Assembly: GCA_021018995.1 (NCBI GenBank)
Contig: CM037584.1
Location: 144,167,317 to 144,231,316 of the forward strand
DNA: 64,000 nt
Source: Chloranthus sessilifolius
Lineage: Eukaryota; Streptophyta; Magnoliopsida; Chloranthales; Chloranthaceae
Direction of reading: 5' to 3'
Shown piece by piece: positions 21,555-33,186 of the stretch (position 1 is its first letter; each line of letters opens with the position of its first letter). Below the pieces are notes generated by a model. The model searched no databases, had not been told where the DNA came from, and worked only from the letters and a program-made list of their open reading frames with translations. Both the position numbers and the translations under genes were made by a program.

Positions 21555-24500
21555 ATGTCGTGGGAAGGGGACCCAACTTACGCCGATCCCGACTCATCCC
21601 CGCCACATTCTCCAACCCACTCCCATTCGGGAGAAGTTTTTTCCACCATCCCCCTCATCCAATCACCCTTTGCCGTTACCGGCCCGTTTGGCGCCCCCAT
21701 TTTCCCAACCACTACCTCCCAAAATATTCAAAGTCCAACCCCCCATTCTCCATCTTTTGCCCAAACCATACCCATGCCAAATCCAACCCATTTCCCATCC
21801 ACATCCATACAAAACCCAAACCCATCCTCCCAATCCACATCCATGCCCCATTTCCCATCTTCCCCCTATAGGCTTGATCCACCCACATTCACATACACCA
21901 CTTCCTCCCTATCCAACCCCCCACAAATTCCCCCATCTACTTGGGTCATGCCCATTTTTATCGGGGCCATGCCCGATTTTTTCCAAGCATCCACCCCTAG
22001 CATCCCTAATCCTTCCACATCCTTTGCCTCACTTCAACTCTCCAATCCAACCCCATACCCTACCTCTTACCATGGCCATGCCCAATCATACCAGGGCCAT
22101 GCCTAATTTTCCCTCCATCCCATCTCCACCACCCACATCCAATCCTCCCTCCATGACCATGATGGAGGAGATGTTCCAAGCCTACTCCATGTGGAAGGCT
22201 TCTCAAAACACCCCCCGTCCTCCACACCCCATATCCCTAAACCCATCTCACACCCTAGACAATCTCCATGCCTCACTCCCCAATGACCCATCAACCCCCC
22301 ATAATCCACACCATCCAAACCCCCATTACCCACATACCCCAAGGCCCCATGGCCCAGTGTCTCACTACCCATGCACCCCAAGGCCAAATGGCTCAATCTC
22401 CAACCTCTCGCATACCCCAAGGCCCATTGGCCCATACCCCTCAATCTAGTGGGCCAGGCCCACATACCCCAAGGGCCCATTGCCCAAACCCTTACCCAAG
22501 GGCCCATGGCCCAAACCCATCTAGGGCCAATGGCCCAAACCCATTTGGGCCAAGCCCAAACCCTCCAAGGGCCCATGGCCCATACCCACCAATGGCCCAT
22601 GGCCCATACCCCTCAAAACCTAGTAGGCCAGGCCCACATACCCCAAGGGCCCATAGCCCAGACCCATTTGGCCCAGGCCCATACCCACCAATGGCCCATG
22701 GCCCAAGCCCTCCAAAGCCCAATGGGCCATACCCATCAAGGCCTAATAGGCCAAGATCTCCCAAATCCCATGCCCTTTACCCAAACCCAACCTGATCAAG
22801 GCCTTGTGGCCCAAACCTACCTCGGGCCCATAGCCCAAGTCCCATACTTATACCCTCCACAATACCCCCAAAATTTCACCCACCCCCATCCTTCACAACT
22901 GGGTCAAACCCATGTCATACCTCAAACCCAATTTTCTAATGGCCCCATACCCAAAGACCATTCACAAACCTTCTCTCATGTCCAATGGCCTCATCAGGCC
23001 CCACCCCTAAACTAAACTACCACTCACCCCATCACCCCACAACACTTCCCTTACACCCAAGGGGCTCACCCAACCCACATCCAATCCAATCCCATCCAGT
23101 CCATACATCAACATGAAAATCTCGTCCTCACTGCACCCTATGTAGACCAGCAGTGTGAGGAGGACGAGATCAGAAACAGTGGGACCTATGCTGGGGCAGT
23201 GACCAATGTCAATCCTCCACCTGTAATTATCCCACCCCTGGCAGCCCAAAGTGAGTCCAGGCTAATAATTGAGAAGACGGCCCCCATGTCCAAGGAGTCG
23301 GAACAACTGAAAGAACAGTTGGATAAAATCCAGAAGCAATTACAGAAGATGGGTGGTGCTGAAATCCATGCCACAGACTTCACGGATTTATGCCTGTTCG
23401 CCGAGGTCCCCCTGCCCCCCAAATTTAAAATACTAGTATTCGACAAGTACAATGGCATGAGCAACCTGATTGCACACCTCAAGTCTTATTGTGGGGACAT
23501 GTGCCAGTACGGGGGGGACGAGAGACTGCTAATAAAAGTCTTTCAGAAGAGTTTGACCGATCCAACCCTGAGGTGGTTCACATCTCTTGAACCATCCATG
23601 ATGAAGACATGAAAGGATTTGACGCATTTATTCCAGGAACAGTATGTCTACAATACTGATATTGAACTGCACAAGTCTGATTTGGCCCGTTTGAAACAGA
23701 ATCCTAATGAGACCTTCGGCGACTATTTAGGGCATTTGAGAGCACTGGCAGCTCAAGTCAAAAATAGAATACCAGACGATGAGCAGATGGAGATGATTTT
23801 AAAGAATACTCTGCCAGTGATTTCTGATTTTCTTGTATACCAGCAGCAGTCTAGTTTTATTGACTTGGTAAAGAACGCCAACCACTGTGAGGACGCCATC
23901 AGAGAAGGGTGACTCAATAAGAATGCATCCGGGGGGCCCAACGGGATTAGGAGGTTCTCCGAGCAGAAAAATGATAGAAGAACAGGGGCAAAGGTACAGA
24001 ATGTTGCAAACACTTGGCCCAACAATAACAATGTAGCCCCCTTCCAGTTTAAAGCAGTGCAACCAGCTCCCGTCAGGACAAGGCCAGTACAAAGAGCAGG
24101 GAATGGGCAGGGGACACAAATGACCCCAGAGAGGAGAGCCCATTATGATCGAGTCTTTATGCCCTTGGGACAATCCTTGAGTGTACTTTTACCTTTATTA
24201 ATTGAAAAGGGATTAGTAACTGCGCTCCAACCACGACCTCCTCCCAATCCGATTCCATATAATTTTGACCCTAATACACATTGCAATTTCCATCAGGGTC
24301 CGGGTCACCCAACTGATCGCTGCTTCCCATTGAAGCACGTGATCTAAGACTTAATCGATGCTGGGAAGATCATTCCCCCTGCACCCACCCAAGCAAACTA
24401 GTATGCGAATATCCATCAGGTGCCTTTACCACCACATCCTACCAGAATAGTAGGTCCCAGACCCACCATAGGGATGGTAGAGGAAATTGAAGAAGAGTAT

Positions 24501-25200
24501 GAATTTGACCCCTCTGATTATATCAATAACAAAGAAAATTTTATGATCCCAAGGCAGCAAGACCGAGAAGAAAGAATCGTTGGGGCGATTGAACCCCAAA
24601 ATCTGGCGGATTACTTTCCGACTCCTACACCACAAGCCGAACCCCTAGATCTTAGGGCCTATTTTCCACTATCCACTCCCATAAATTATGTACAAATAAA
24701 TGCGTATCAACCATACTCCACCAACCCCTTGAATTACCCAATAAGCCATCCGACTCCTAATTCTCCACCTGCACCCATCAATTACCAGTGGCCTACAACC
24801 CGTTATCCCCATTTCAACCACCCACAAAATCTACCACCCCTGTCAATTCCCTAGTGGCCCATCAAACCCCCAATCCTCCGCCCGCACCCATCAACTGCCA
24901 GTGGCCTACGCCCACCCCACTACCCTCGGTGCAACAATCGTTAAACTTCACCACCCCTACCTGGTCCAATTTTGCCACCCACCCATCCATCACTAAGGTA
25001 AGCCAGGTCTTACCTATCCTCCCAGAGCCACCAGTACATACACTTCAGGTGCCAGCAACCATACCATTCTAGCTCTCAGGACCAACCTATGATCCACATC
25101 AGGTCCCGCTGAGCTATGAGCAAACTAATGCTAACGCCGGCAGTAGCAGCAGGGAGGGGCCAGTAGACTTCGTTACCAGATCGGAAAGAATCTCGAAACA
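21555..25200 (+). pseudogene. gag: Element I gag
   Basis: Structural Gag protein that would package the retrotransposon RNA. The frame starts at ATG 21555 (MSWEGDPTYADPDSSPPHS...). It has a long Pro/His/Gln-rich N-terminal half with GPMAQTHQ-type repeats (22380-22780). A short coiled-coil-like segment follows (SEQLKEQLDKIQKQLQKMGG), then the Ty3 gag core (IAHLKSYCGDMCQYGGDERL, TLRWFTSLEPS, LTHLFQEQYVYNTD, LKQNPNETFGDYLGHLRALA). Later come a basic stretch and HCNFHQGPGHPTDRCFPLKH, a zinc-knuckle-like C-x3-H-x5-H-x3-C cluster. Stops at 23610, 23910, 24345 and 24402 and a frameshift near 24790 break it. Element II's copy keeps Trp at the 23610 position. Confidence 0.85.
22330..22790 (+). repeat. 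In-frame 24-bp minisatellite in gag (GPMAQTHQ repeats)
   Basis: Repeated 'ggcccatggcccataccca' units keep the codon frame and encode about fifteen 8-residue repeats such as GPMAQTHL. Element II has the same type of repeat at 53860-54090. Confidence 0.85.
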
Positions 25201-25297
25201 ACCAGAGGCAACAACAACAGCAATTGCAACAGCAACAACACCAGCACCAACACGGCCAGAGGGGAAGAAGGACAGTGCAGTCCACCCGTTTGAGAAG

Positions 25298-26068
25298 ATG
25301 AGTCGGGAGCACATTCTCGAGACTCAATTAAGAAGAATGCCAGCTCATATCACTGTCTGGGATCTTTTTATGACGTCCCCACTCCATTTTCAAGCTCTAA
25401 CGGGGGCGTTAAAGAATGCCCATGTGTCCCAACAGGTGAGCCCAGACGAGGTTGGGCAAATAATCGTACAGGTGATGGCACCCAATGCCATTTCATTTTC
25501 GAATGCGGATCTATCGGAGGAGGGAAACAGTCATGCTAAATCCCTCAACATTACTGTCGAATTTGGGAACATGATAATTCCCTTAGTTCAAATTGATAAT
25601 GGGTCGGCTCTGAATGTGTGCCCGTTGAGGACTGCCACCAAGATCGGCGTGGACCCCTGTATGCTAAGGCCAACAAGGACTAGCGCTCGGGGATTTGATA
25701 ATACAAGAAGAGAAATAATTGGAGAGGTCAATCTGGAATTAGTAATTGGGCCCATGACCTTCTCTATACCTTTTCAAGTGATGGATATCAAATCTTCTTT
25801 TAATTTATTGATAGGACGCCCGTGGTTACATTAGGTCGGAGCGATACCTTCTACCCTCCATCAAAAGCTAAAATTCATATCCGGGCAGAAGGTGATCACC
25901 ATCATTGGTGAAGGGCACGATGAGAAAGACAAGGCCACTCACAACATTGAAAATCCTAAAGTAATGGATGTGCCACATACTGAGGAAGATAGCGACCTCC
26001 ACAGTTTCGAGTACGAGGTATCAGCAGTAGGCCCAGAACCCGTGAGAAACATTACTTCTACAACCGGC
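25298..26068 (+). pseudogene. Element I aspartic protease
   Basis: Retropepsin-like protease that would cut the Gag-Pol polyprotein. The N-terminal lead-in is MSREHILETQLRRM and LMTSPLHFQALTGALKNAHV-like sequence (FMTSPLHFQALTGAL). The active-site region is VQIDNGSALNVCPLRTATKI, where D-N-G-S takes the place of the usual D-T/S-G and the Asp is kept. The flap and second-strand motif is SFNLLIGRPWLH. A stop follows at 25832 (TAG) just after the domain, and the frame then continues to about 26070. Element II's copy at 50830-51624 has Glu in place of the Asp. Confidence 0.8.
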
Positions 26069-26845
26069 GGCTGAATGGAAGCAGTAGTGGTCATGCCCTA
26101 GAAATGGGGCTATCATAAAGGCAAAGGGCTTGGGCCTAGATTACAGGGCAGAAGGGAGTCAGTTATTGCCAAGGGACAGAAAATAAGATTTGGGCTAGGT
26201 TACAAGCCCACAGAGAAAGAGGTTTGAGAGGCTAAAGAGAAAGAGGTATGAAAGACTAAAGAGAAAGCCAGGGTCGCTGCAGCCGTAAGAGCTCGAGGAA
26301 TCAACATAGAAGAGAAACCTCGCCCTAGGCCGCACATCAGGGAATCCTTTGTCAGCACTGTGGTCGTAAAGATCGATCGACATGGGATAACCCATTTGAC
26401 CCCACACAAACCCACAGCCCCAATGCATCCCTCCAATCCCCAGATCTCCCTTCCCAGCCTAGAAATAGATTTGGCTGCGTTGTCCCTCTTCGAGGAATGA
26501 CGACCAGTACCTAAACAAACACCCCCTGTGGTAAATCACCACAAAATGGTATTGACGTTTGAGGACATCACCTTAGACGAATTGGGGATCAATATGATGG
26601 AGGCTGACTCCAATAAGCCATATCAGTCAGCACCCTCCATCTCAACAGGTAAAGGAGCGGCCCCTCAGGTACGCAATTGGGCATCTTTGTCCCAAACCCT
26701 GGAAGCAGGGAGTGGCCTAAAGTTTGGCACCTATTTTATAAAAAAAACAACCATAAAATGTGAGATAAGCCCTTGGCAGGTAATACCTTGTATATATAGT
26801 AACCCGCCTTGCCAAGGGTCCGTCTCCGAAGGAAACAAAAATTGA
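26069..26845 (+). pseudogene. Element I linker with G-patch-like motif
   Basis: The same frame, with several stops, reads KWGYHKGKGLGPRLQGRR then RFGLGYKPTEKEV. This resembles a G-patch (GYxxGxGLG), a nucleic-acid-binding motif found after protease in some retroviral and LTR elements. A charged region follows (KEKARVAAAVRARGINIEEK) and then MVLTFEDITLDELG. Element II keeps the motif (KWGYQKGKGLGPQLQERR, minus strand, near 50760-50830), which argues that it is a real part of the polyprotein. Confidence 0.6.
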
Positions 26846-26935
26846 AAAAACATGGAAAAAATATAAAATCCTAAAAACATTGAAAAAATTGAAAGTTTTA
26901 AAAAATCGTCATTTAAAATTTCAGAAAAAGTCCCA
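26846..26935 (+). other. A-rich non-coding spacer between protease and RT
   Basis: An A-rich spacer with stops in the polyprotein frame separates the G-patch region from the RT. Ogre elements are known to carry an intron at this point. I see AG|GTAATA at 26776 and TTTCAG at 26924, but the phases do not agree, so I do not define a splice pair. Element III inserted into the corresponding place of element II. Confidence 0.4.
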
Positions 26936-28435
26936 CAAAATGATGCCTTAACCGAAATACCCGTCCTACGTAAAATCGACCCCTTTCCTGTAGAAATACA
27001 AGAGGTAGGAGTTACGAGTCTGGATGAGGATAGTCCTTCAGAGGAGCTCCCCAATGAGCTCCTTGACCGGTTTGCCGACTTTGAGCATGGCCCTACCCCC
27101 GTTGTCAAAGAGACAGAGGATATCAATCTAGGGACTGAGGAGATTCCCAGAATAATCAAGATTGAAACGTCACAGTCTCTCGAAGAAAGAAAAAGCAAGA
27201 TTGAATTCCTTCGGTCATACCAAGACATTTTTGCCTGGTCTTACGAGGACATGCCTGGTCTGGACACTATTTTGGTTGAGCATGAGTTGCCTCTCTACCC
27301 TGATATGAAGTCGGTTAAGCAAAAGCTGAGACGTCTCTGACCCGAGTGGATGTTGAAAGTCAAAGATGAGGTTATCAAGCAGTATGATGCAGGGTTTCTC
27401 ATGGTATCCAAATACCCACAGTGGCTAGCCAATATCGTGCCTGTACCGAAGAAAGATGGAAAGGTCCGCATGTGTATCGATTTTCAAAATTTGAACAAGG
27501 CGAGCCCGAAGGACGATTTCCCACTGCCACACATCGACATCTTGGTCGATAACACTCCTAAGCACAGGATGCTTTCCTTCATGGATGGATTCTTAGGATA
27601 CAATCAGATAAAGATGGCAGAGGCCAATCGGGAGAAGACAATGTTCTTTACCCCCTGGGGAACCTTTTGCTATCGAGTCATGCCATTTGGGCTAAAGAAT
27701 GTTGGTGCAACATACCAAAGAGCTATGACTGCACTGTTTCACGACATGATGCATCGAGAAATTGAAGTATATGTCGATGATATGATAGCCAAGTCACCGG
27801 AGGGAAGCGATCACTTGGTAAACCTTCAGAAGCTGTTTGAGAGGTTGAGAAAGTACAGGTTATGTTTGAATCCACAAAAGTGCACTTTTGGTGCTATGTC
27901 CAAAAAATTGTTAAGATTCATCGTAAGCAGGAGAGGAATCGAGGTCGACCCAGTCAAGGTTAAAGCCATCACAGAAATGCTACCACCGTCTATTGAGAAG
28001 GAAGTTAGAGGGTTCTTGGGCAGAATGCAATATATCAGTCAGTTCATTGCACAGCTAACTCCAATCTGCACACCGATCTTCAAACTACTAAGGAAGAACT
28101 CGTCCGTTGAATGGAACGACGACTGTCAGGTAGCATTCGATAAAATTAAAGGCTACCTCCTTAACCCACCTGTGTTGGTAGCACCCGAACCAAGGAGACC
28201 ACTCTTGATGTATCTTTCCACGACAGAGGTTTCGATGGGATGTGACTTAGGTCAGCATGATGAGACAAGAAGAAAAGAGCAGGCCATCTACTATCTGAGC
28301 GAGAAATTTATTGATTATGAGACACGCTATTCTCATATGGAGAAAGCATGCCTAGCTCTTGTATGGGCTCTAAGAGGCTCTGCCATTACTTGTTATCCCA
28401 AGCCATTCTACTCTTGGCCCGCATGGATCCGTTGA
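26936..28435 (+). pseudogene. Element I reverse transcriptase and gypsy-type RNase H
   Basis: The lead-in is SYQDIFAWSYEDMPGLD. The RT follows with WLANIVPVPKKDGKVRMCID, the FPLPHID block, MPFGLKNVGATYQRAM and the catalytic EVYVDDMIAKS at about 27765. The thumb is followed by the Ty3-type RNase H with LLMYLSTTEVSMGCDLGQHD, EQAIYYLSEKF and RYSHMEKACLALVWAL. It copies RNA into DNA and removes the template RNA. Defects seen are a TGA at 27338 (probable CGA) and a frameshift near 28370 that cuts off the RNase H end. The YVDD core is intact, unlike element II (HVDD). Confidence 0.9.
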
Positions 28436-29151
28436 AATACCTGTTCGAGAAACCAGCTCTCATTGGACAAACCGCATGCTAACATCTCTTATTCTCTGAG
28501 TTCGACATCACGTACATCACTCAGAAGTCAATTAAGGGGCAGGCACTCACCGATCATCTTGCTGACAATCCTTTGCTAGATTATGAGCCTTTGGGAACCA
28601 AGTTCCCTGATGAGGACATTTTGTTCATGACGGAAGATGATACTGAGGAAGCAGAGGAATCATGGGTAATGCACTTTGACGGGGCCGCAAATGCTGAAGG
28701 TCAGGGAGTTGGTGCCATTCTGATTTCGCCAAAAGGATCCCATGTACCGGTCTCTATTAAGCTCAATTTCCCTTGCACAAACATAGCTGAGTACGATGCT
28801 TGTGCCGCTGGTCTGTAGGAGGCTCTTGATCTAAATATAACTCACCTCCGAGTGTTTGGCGATTTACGATTAATCATATGCCAGACAAACGGTGACTGGA
28901 AGACGAAAGATGAGAAATTGATCCCTTACCATGAGCACCTCGAGGACCTGATAGCTTGCTTCCAAGATGTGACATTCTCATATGTCCCCCGGATAAGGAA
29001 TCGCTTTGCTAATGCACTAGCAACTTTGGCGTCAATGATAGAAATCCCATACGGTGCTGAGATAAAGCCGATCATGATCGAACAGAGGAATGAGCCGGCC
29101 TTCTACCTCCAGATTGAGGAACCTATGAAGCCTAATGATGAGCAACCTTAG
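28436..29151 (+). pseudogene. Element I second RNase H (archaeal type)
   Basis: After a connector (KGQALTDHLADNPLLDYEPL) comes WVMHFDGAANAEGQGVGAIL, with the first catalytic Asp in FDGA. Then come NIAEYDACAAGL, LRVFGDLRLIICQ and HEHLEDLIACFQDV, and then FANALATLASM. A second, archaeal-type RNase H behind the normal one is a hallmark of Tat-lineage plant Ty3 elements. A TAG at 28816 stands where element II has Gln (GLQAAL), a C-to-T stop. Confidence 0.85.
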
Positions 29152-30400
29152 TTCTCAGATATCAAGAATTTCCTCGAGACCCTAACTTTCCCTGAGGGTA
29201 CATCCAAGACGGACCGACGAACCATTCAATGTCTAGCGGCAGACTATGTCATTTGCGGGGAATGTCTTTACAAGCGGTCCTACAATAACATCTTACTCAG
29301 GTGCCTTACTGAAAGTGAAGCGATCAATATTATGAAGGAGATCCACGAGGGAGTATGCAGGGCCCACATCAGCGGTCACATGGTTGCTAAGAAAATTCTG
29401 TGGTAGGGATACTTTTAGACTACTATGGAATCGGATTACTGCAAACATGTTCTGAAATGCTACAAGTATCAGGAACACTCCAGCTTGATACACGCTCCTG
29501 CCATCGATCTTCACTGCATGACCACTCCCTGGGCAAATCCATACTTGGGTCATTGATGTCGTTGGAATGATTAGCCCAAAAGCATCAAACGGGCATCAGT
29601 TCATCCTTGTCGCTATTGAATAATTTACCAAGTGGGTAGAAGTAGCATCATACGCCAACATCACGACCAGTTACATTGAGAAATTCCTCAAGAATAAAAT
29701 TGTGTGCCAATTTGGAGTACCCAAGGACATCATCACAGACAACGACACAAACTTTGTGAATAAGTGCATCTGTGCCTTCTGCGAGCAATACAAAATCAAG
29801 CACTGTTGCTCGTCACCTTATCGGCCTCAAACTAATGGAGCCATAGAAGCTGTAAACAATACAGTCGTTTTCATCCTAGAGAAAATGGTCGTCACCTACC
29901 GAGATTGGAGCGAGATGCTATCATTTACTTTGTGGGCCTACAGAACGTCGATCCGTACCGCTACAGGGGCAATACCATTCTCCCTTGGGTATGGAACTGA
30001 GGCCGTCCTACTAGTACAGGTTGAAGTACCCTCACTTCAAACCTCATAGAATCAGGCTTACCAGAAGTGGAGAGAGAAAGATCATGCTTTGAACAGTTGA
30101 ACTTATTGGACAAGAAGAGACTCCTAGCCTTGTGTTATACTCAAGTTTACCTGGGGCGAATCGCACGCGCTTATAATAAACATGTCCGCGGTCGAGATCT
30201 AAAGGTAGGAGACACTGTGTTGAAGATCTTCCCATCCCTCCATGCCGATCCGAGAGGCAAGTTCAAGCCAAACTGGGAAGGACCTTATGTCATTTGAGAA
30301 GTAATTCTAGGATACGCCATCCGCCTCGCCACCATGGACGAAGATCATCTTCCTGAGCCCATCAATGGTGGATACGTCTGACGGTTTTACTCTTAGTCTA
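29152..30400 (+). pseudogene. Element I integrase with GPY/F tail
   Basis: The integrase would insert the element DNA into the genome. It has an N-terminal region (RRTIQCLAADYVICGECLYK, LLRCLTESEA, HEGVCRAHISGHMVAKKILW), a zinc-binding part with CKHVLKCYKYQEHSS, and a core with GVPKDIITDNDTNF (second Asp). Core sequence continues with YRPQTNGAIEAVNNT (catalytic Glu) and LWAYRTSIRTATGAIPFSL. The C-terminal domain carries VGDTVLKIFPSLHADPRGKF followed by NWEGPYVI, the GPY/F motif. Frameshifts near 29525 and 30050 and stops at 29406, 29418 and 30296 break it. Confidence 0.88.
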
Positions 30401-33170
30401 CCGCGATACGGTAAATATTAGTGAAACAAATACGTGATTGCCTAAGAACCACCCAAAAGAGGCCATCATCCCAAACATAGTAGCCAAAAAACATCCCTAA
30501 AAATGATGATATCCTTTGCTACCCCATTTGAGCCTGGGCCTTTCTTTCAATAACCCCCTTCCCAAAAAAAAAAATGTGTGTGTACATATACAAAAAAGGG
30601 AAGTAAAGTTACTATCAAAATCTTAAAAAAATTGAAAAAGCAGAACCTCAAAAAAAAGATTGCCTGAAATGGAACAAAAAGAAGAAAAAAATGTAGAAAA
30701 ATCATGGGGCATGTACAGTGAAAACCTCCAAGGAAGAAAGTAAATTGAGAAAATTGAAGCCACATCAAGGAAACCCTTTTTACCGAGCATACCTTCAAAT
30801 CCTAACCTAACCCATGGCCAAGCTACACCCTGAAAAAAGCCCTCTTTTAGGTTTACAAGCAGTCATAATATCTGTTAAGTCAACACAAGCCAAGTTGTGG
30901 ATGACACCAGAACCCCATCTGGTCGGTTATGACGAAATCGACGTCTATATCGCGGCTTTAAAAAAAAAAGGAAAGAAATGAAAGAAAAAAAAAAAAATAC
31001 AAGCTCAAAGTAAGATGGACGTGGTGAAAACCCAAAAGGGCATTATGGGTAAAAATAGCAAGCTTGTGCGGGCCAGGTGAAAACACAAAAGGGCGCTTGG
31101 GGTAAGAGAACTAAACCCATGGACGTGGTGAAAACTCGAAAGTGCGCCACAGGTAAAAAAAAGTAGATAAATAAAAATAAAAAAAAAAGAAAAGAGAAAA
31201 GATTGAAAAAGAAAAATTTGGACTAATTGAGAAGATTGATGTTTGAGGAACCCTTTTATTACTCTTCCTGCACTCTCTTATCCGACTGGGCCGCTCATGC
31301 TAGTTCGAATCGGGTCCTGACCAGAATTGTCTTTGTAAAACCGCACTGTCAAACGCATAACCCGAGGCAAGGAGAAAGGTTTAACTCAATCCAAAGGGAT
31401 CAGCGTTTCGGCCTTGGTAAAATCCGGAAACTCACTCAGGTCCGACTGCATGAAAGAGTTCGACTATGCTCAAAATGGGACCCGTTACTCCATCTCACTG
31501 TCAAGGCATCAAAAAAAAAAAGAGAGAAAGCCAAAAACAAAAAATCAAGAAAAATACAAATACCAAAAAATATGCATATATTTTTACTCATATTTCTAGC
31601 AACATATTTCAATCTCAAAAATGAAGAAAAATAATAAAAAATCTCCGAAAACAAAAATCCAAAAAAATATATTGAAAATGAAAAAATATAGGTAGAAATC
31701 TACTTTTCCTTCTGTTGTTTAGGATGCATTTTCTTTATATGTATAAACAAAAAAGGGCTGACCTTTTCTCGAGAATATGCAGGAACATCACACGGTCCAA
31801 AGCCTCGAAGCGGGCAACTTCTCAGCGATGGACAAATCAGATGAAGCATCTCACCACTAACATCAGGTCTATTCAAAAAAAGAGAGAGAAAATCATTTTG
31901 AAAAAGAAAGAATAAATTTGTGCTTCCCCACAGAGCTACGCACATGCGAGTTCTGATGCGGTAAAATATCGATATTTTATCAGCAACACCACTGTGCTAT
32001 AGTAACATCTTAAGTCTAAGGCACGCCTTGGATTCTGGATCCTACTTCAAGGAAGGAGCAACGGTGTTAGTCCCGGTCAAACAGTCAATGTTTCGATCAA
32101 GTTGACTCCACTGCTAAATTTTTGTAATGAGTGCTCTGATTTGGATTCATATGAACTTAAGTGTCTTAAGCTTCAGATTCTCCATTGGAAAAGATCAATC
32201 GTTGGTTGAGACCAACCTGTCGAGAATAAGATTACATATCAATTAAACTATGTGCAACCATACATTCCGAAGGGTTCATTTCCCTTTTATTTTCTACAGG
32301 CTTAAAACCTGTATGGGCAGCAGTATCCCTATAAAGTATACGCCATGCGTATGGGTATCCGTATGATGGTCGTTTGTCCCCGTAAATTATACTCGGGAGG
32401 GTCCGAGTCGAGGCTTCCATCGCCTTTATTGTTGCTTATTGCCCCTGATGAGTGTATGATTATACATAGTTAATTGATATTTATGATCATTGTCAACAGA
32501 GACCAGGATTGGATGTCCCTTCATGGAGATACCCTAATATTTGATTGGATCTGTTCAAGGTAGTCAAAGTTGGATGCTCTAGGCCATGTTAATCTAAGGC
32601 ATGCTTTCAAAAATGGCACGCACTCCCAAAAAGCGTTGACATCTATTCACTTCGCTCGAATAGTCATGCTAAATAAACTTCGGGGTCAATGGGTTCACCC
32701 AAAGACCTCGAACCCTGCTTTTAGCAGGGGCACCCGCGAACAGTCAGATGGGGCCATCAAATGCCTCATAGGATTGAACGCAAACTATAGAGCCTTGTGT
32801 AGGCTTACTTCACGCCTATCTTGGAATGTGAGTCGATCCCTCCCCTTTTACTCACGAAGCTGTTGCATTCAGAATAAATTTTAAACATCAGCTACCTTCA
32901 AAATCATCCCGAGAAGCGAATATCTTTTCTGACTATAAGGAGTTCGCAACTCATTCCACCTCGGTTATGCCCAGTAATGTTGCTAAGCGTTTGGGAACCG
33001 ATTACCTCGAGAAACGAATGTTTAGCCTGACGTCTCAGGGCTTTTGTTTTCTCACCGTGTTACTCATTTGATGTTTGAAGTTCGTTCGGAATGCAGTGGA
33101 CCCATCAGTAAGGCCTTGGGCCTCTTCGGATGTCTCTTTTTCTTTGGCATTCGATTATTAGTGATCGGAT
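30401..33170 (+). other. Element I 3' non-coding region
   Basis: No gene supported; frames are short and low-complexity. It contains A-rich tracts (30560-30680, 30955-31000, 31510-31690), a ~55-bp tandem repeat at 31015-31165, and a tail shared with element II (32570-33170). Element II has the antisense genes between the parts corresponding to about 31490 and 32570 here; element I lacks them. Confidence 0.7.
31015..31165 (+). repeat. ~55-bp tandem repeat in element I 3' region
   Basis: Three units of the form 'gacgtggtgaaaac-c-aaaagggcgc-ggggtaaa'. The reverse complement occurs four times in element II at 35600-35800, so the repeat is an old shared part of this family. Confidence 0.85.
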
Positions 33171-33186
33171 ACCAAAGAGGGGCATC
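33171..33186 (+). other. Polypurine tract of element I
   Basis: ACCAAAGAGGGGCATC directly abuts the 3' LTR start TGTAGACACC. It would prime plus-strand DNA synthesis. Confidence 0.85.

Noticed and set aside
21511-22449. 312-codon Pro-rich frame, longer than the gag frame it overlaps
   Set aside because: It is out of phase with the gag core; the frame beginning at 21555 is colinear with the gag core at 23199 and with element II.
22103-22764. Long Gly/Trp-rich minus-strand frames (and the matching ones at 53607-54192 plus)
   Set aside because: They are antisense shadows of the 24-bp gag minisatellite and have no start context or domain; the gag frame explains the repeat.
26778-26924. Ogre-type intron with donor AG|GTAATA and acceptor TTTCAG
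   Set aside because: The position fits what is known of Ogre, but the splice would shift the frame and the acceptor is not kept in element II; only a non-coding spacer is reported.
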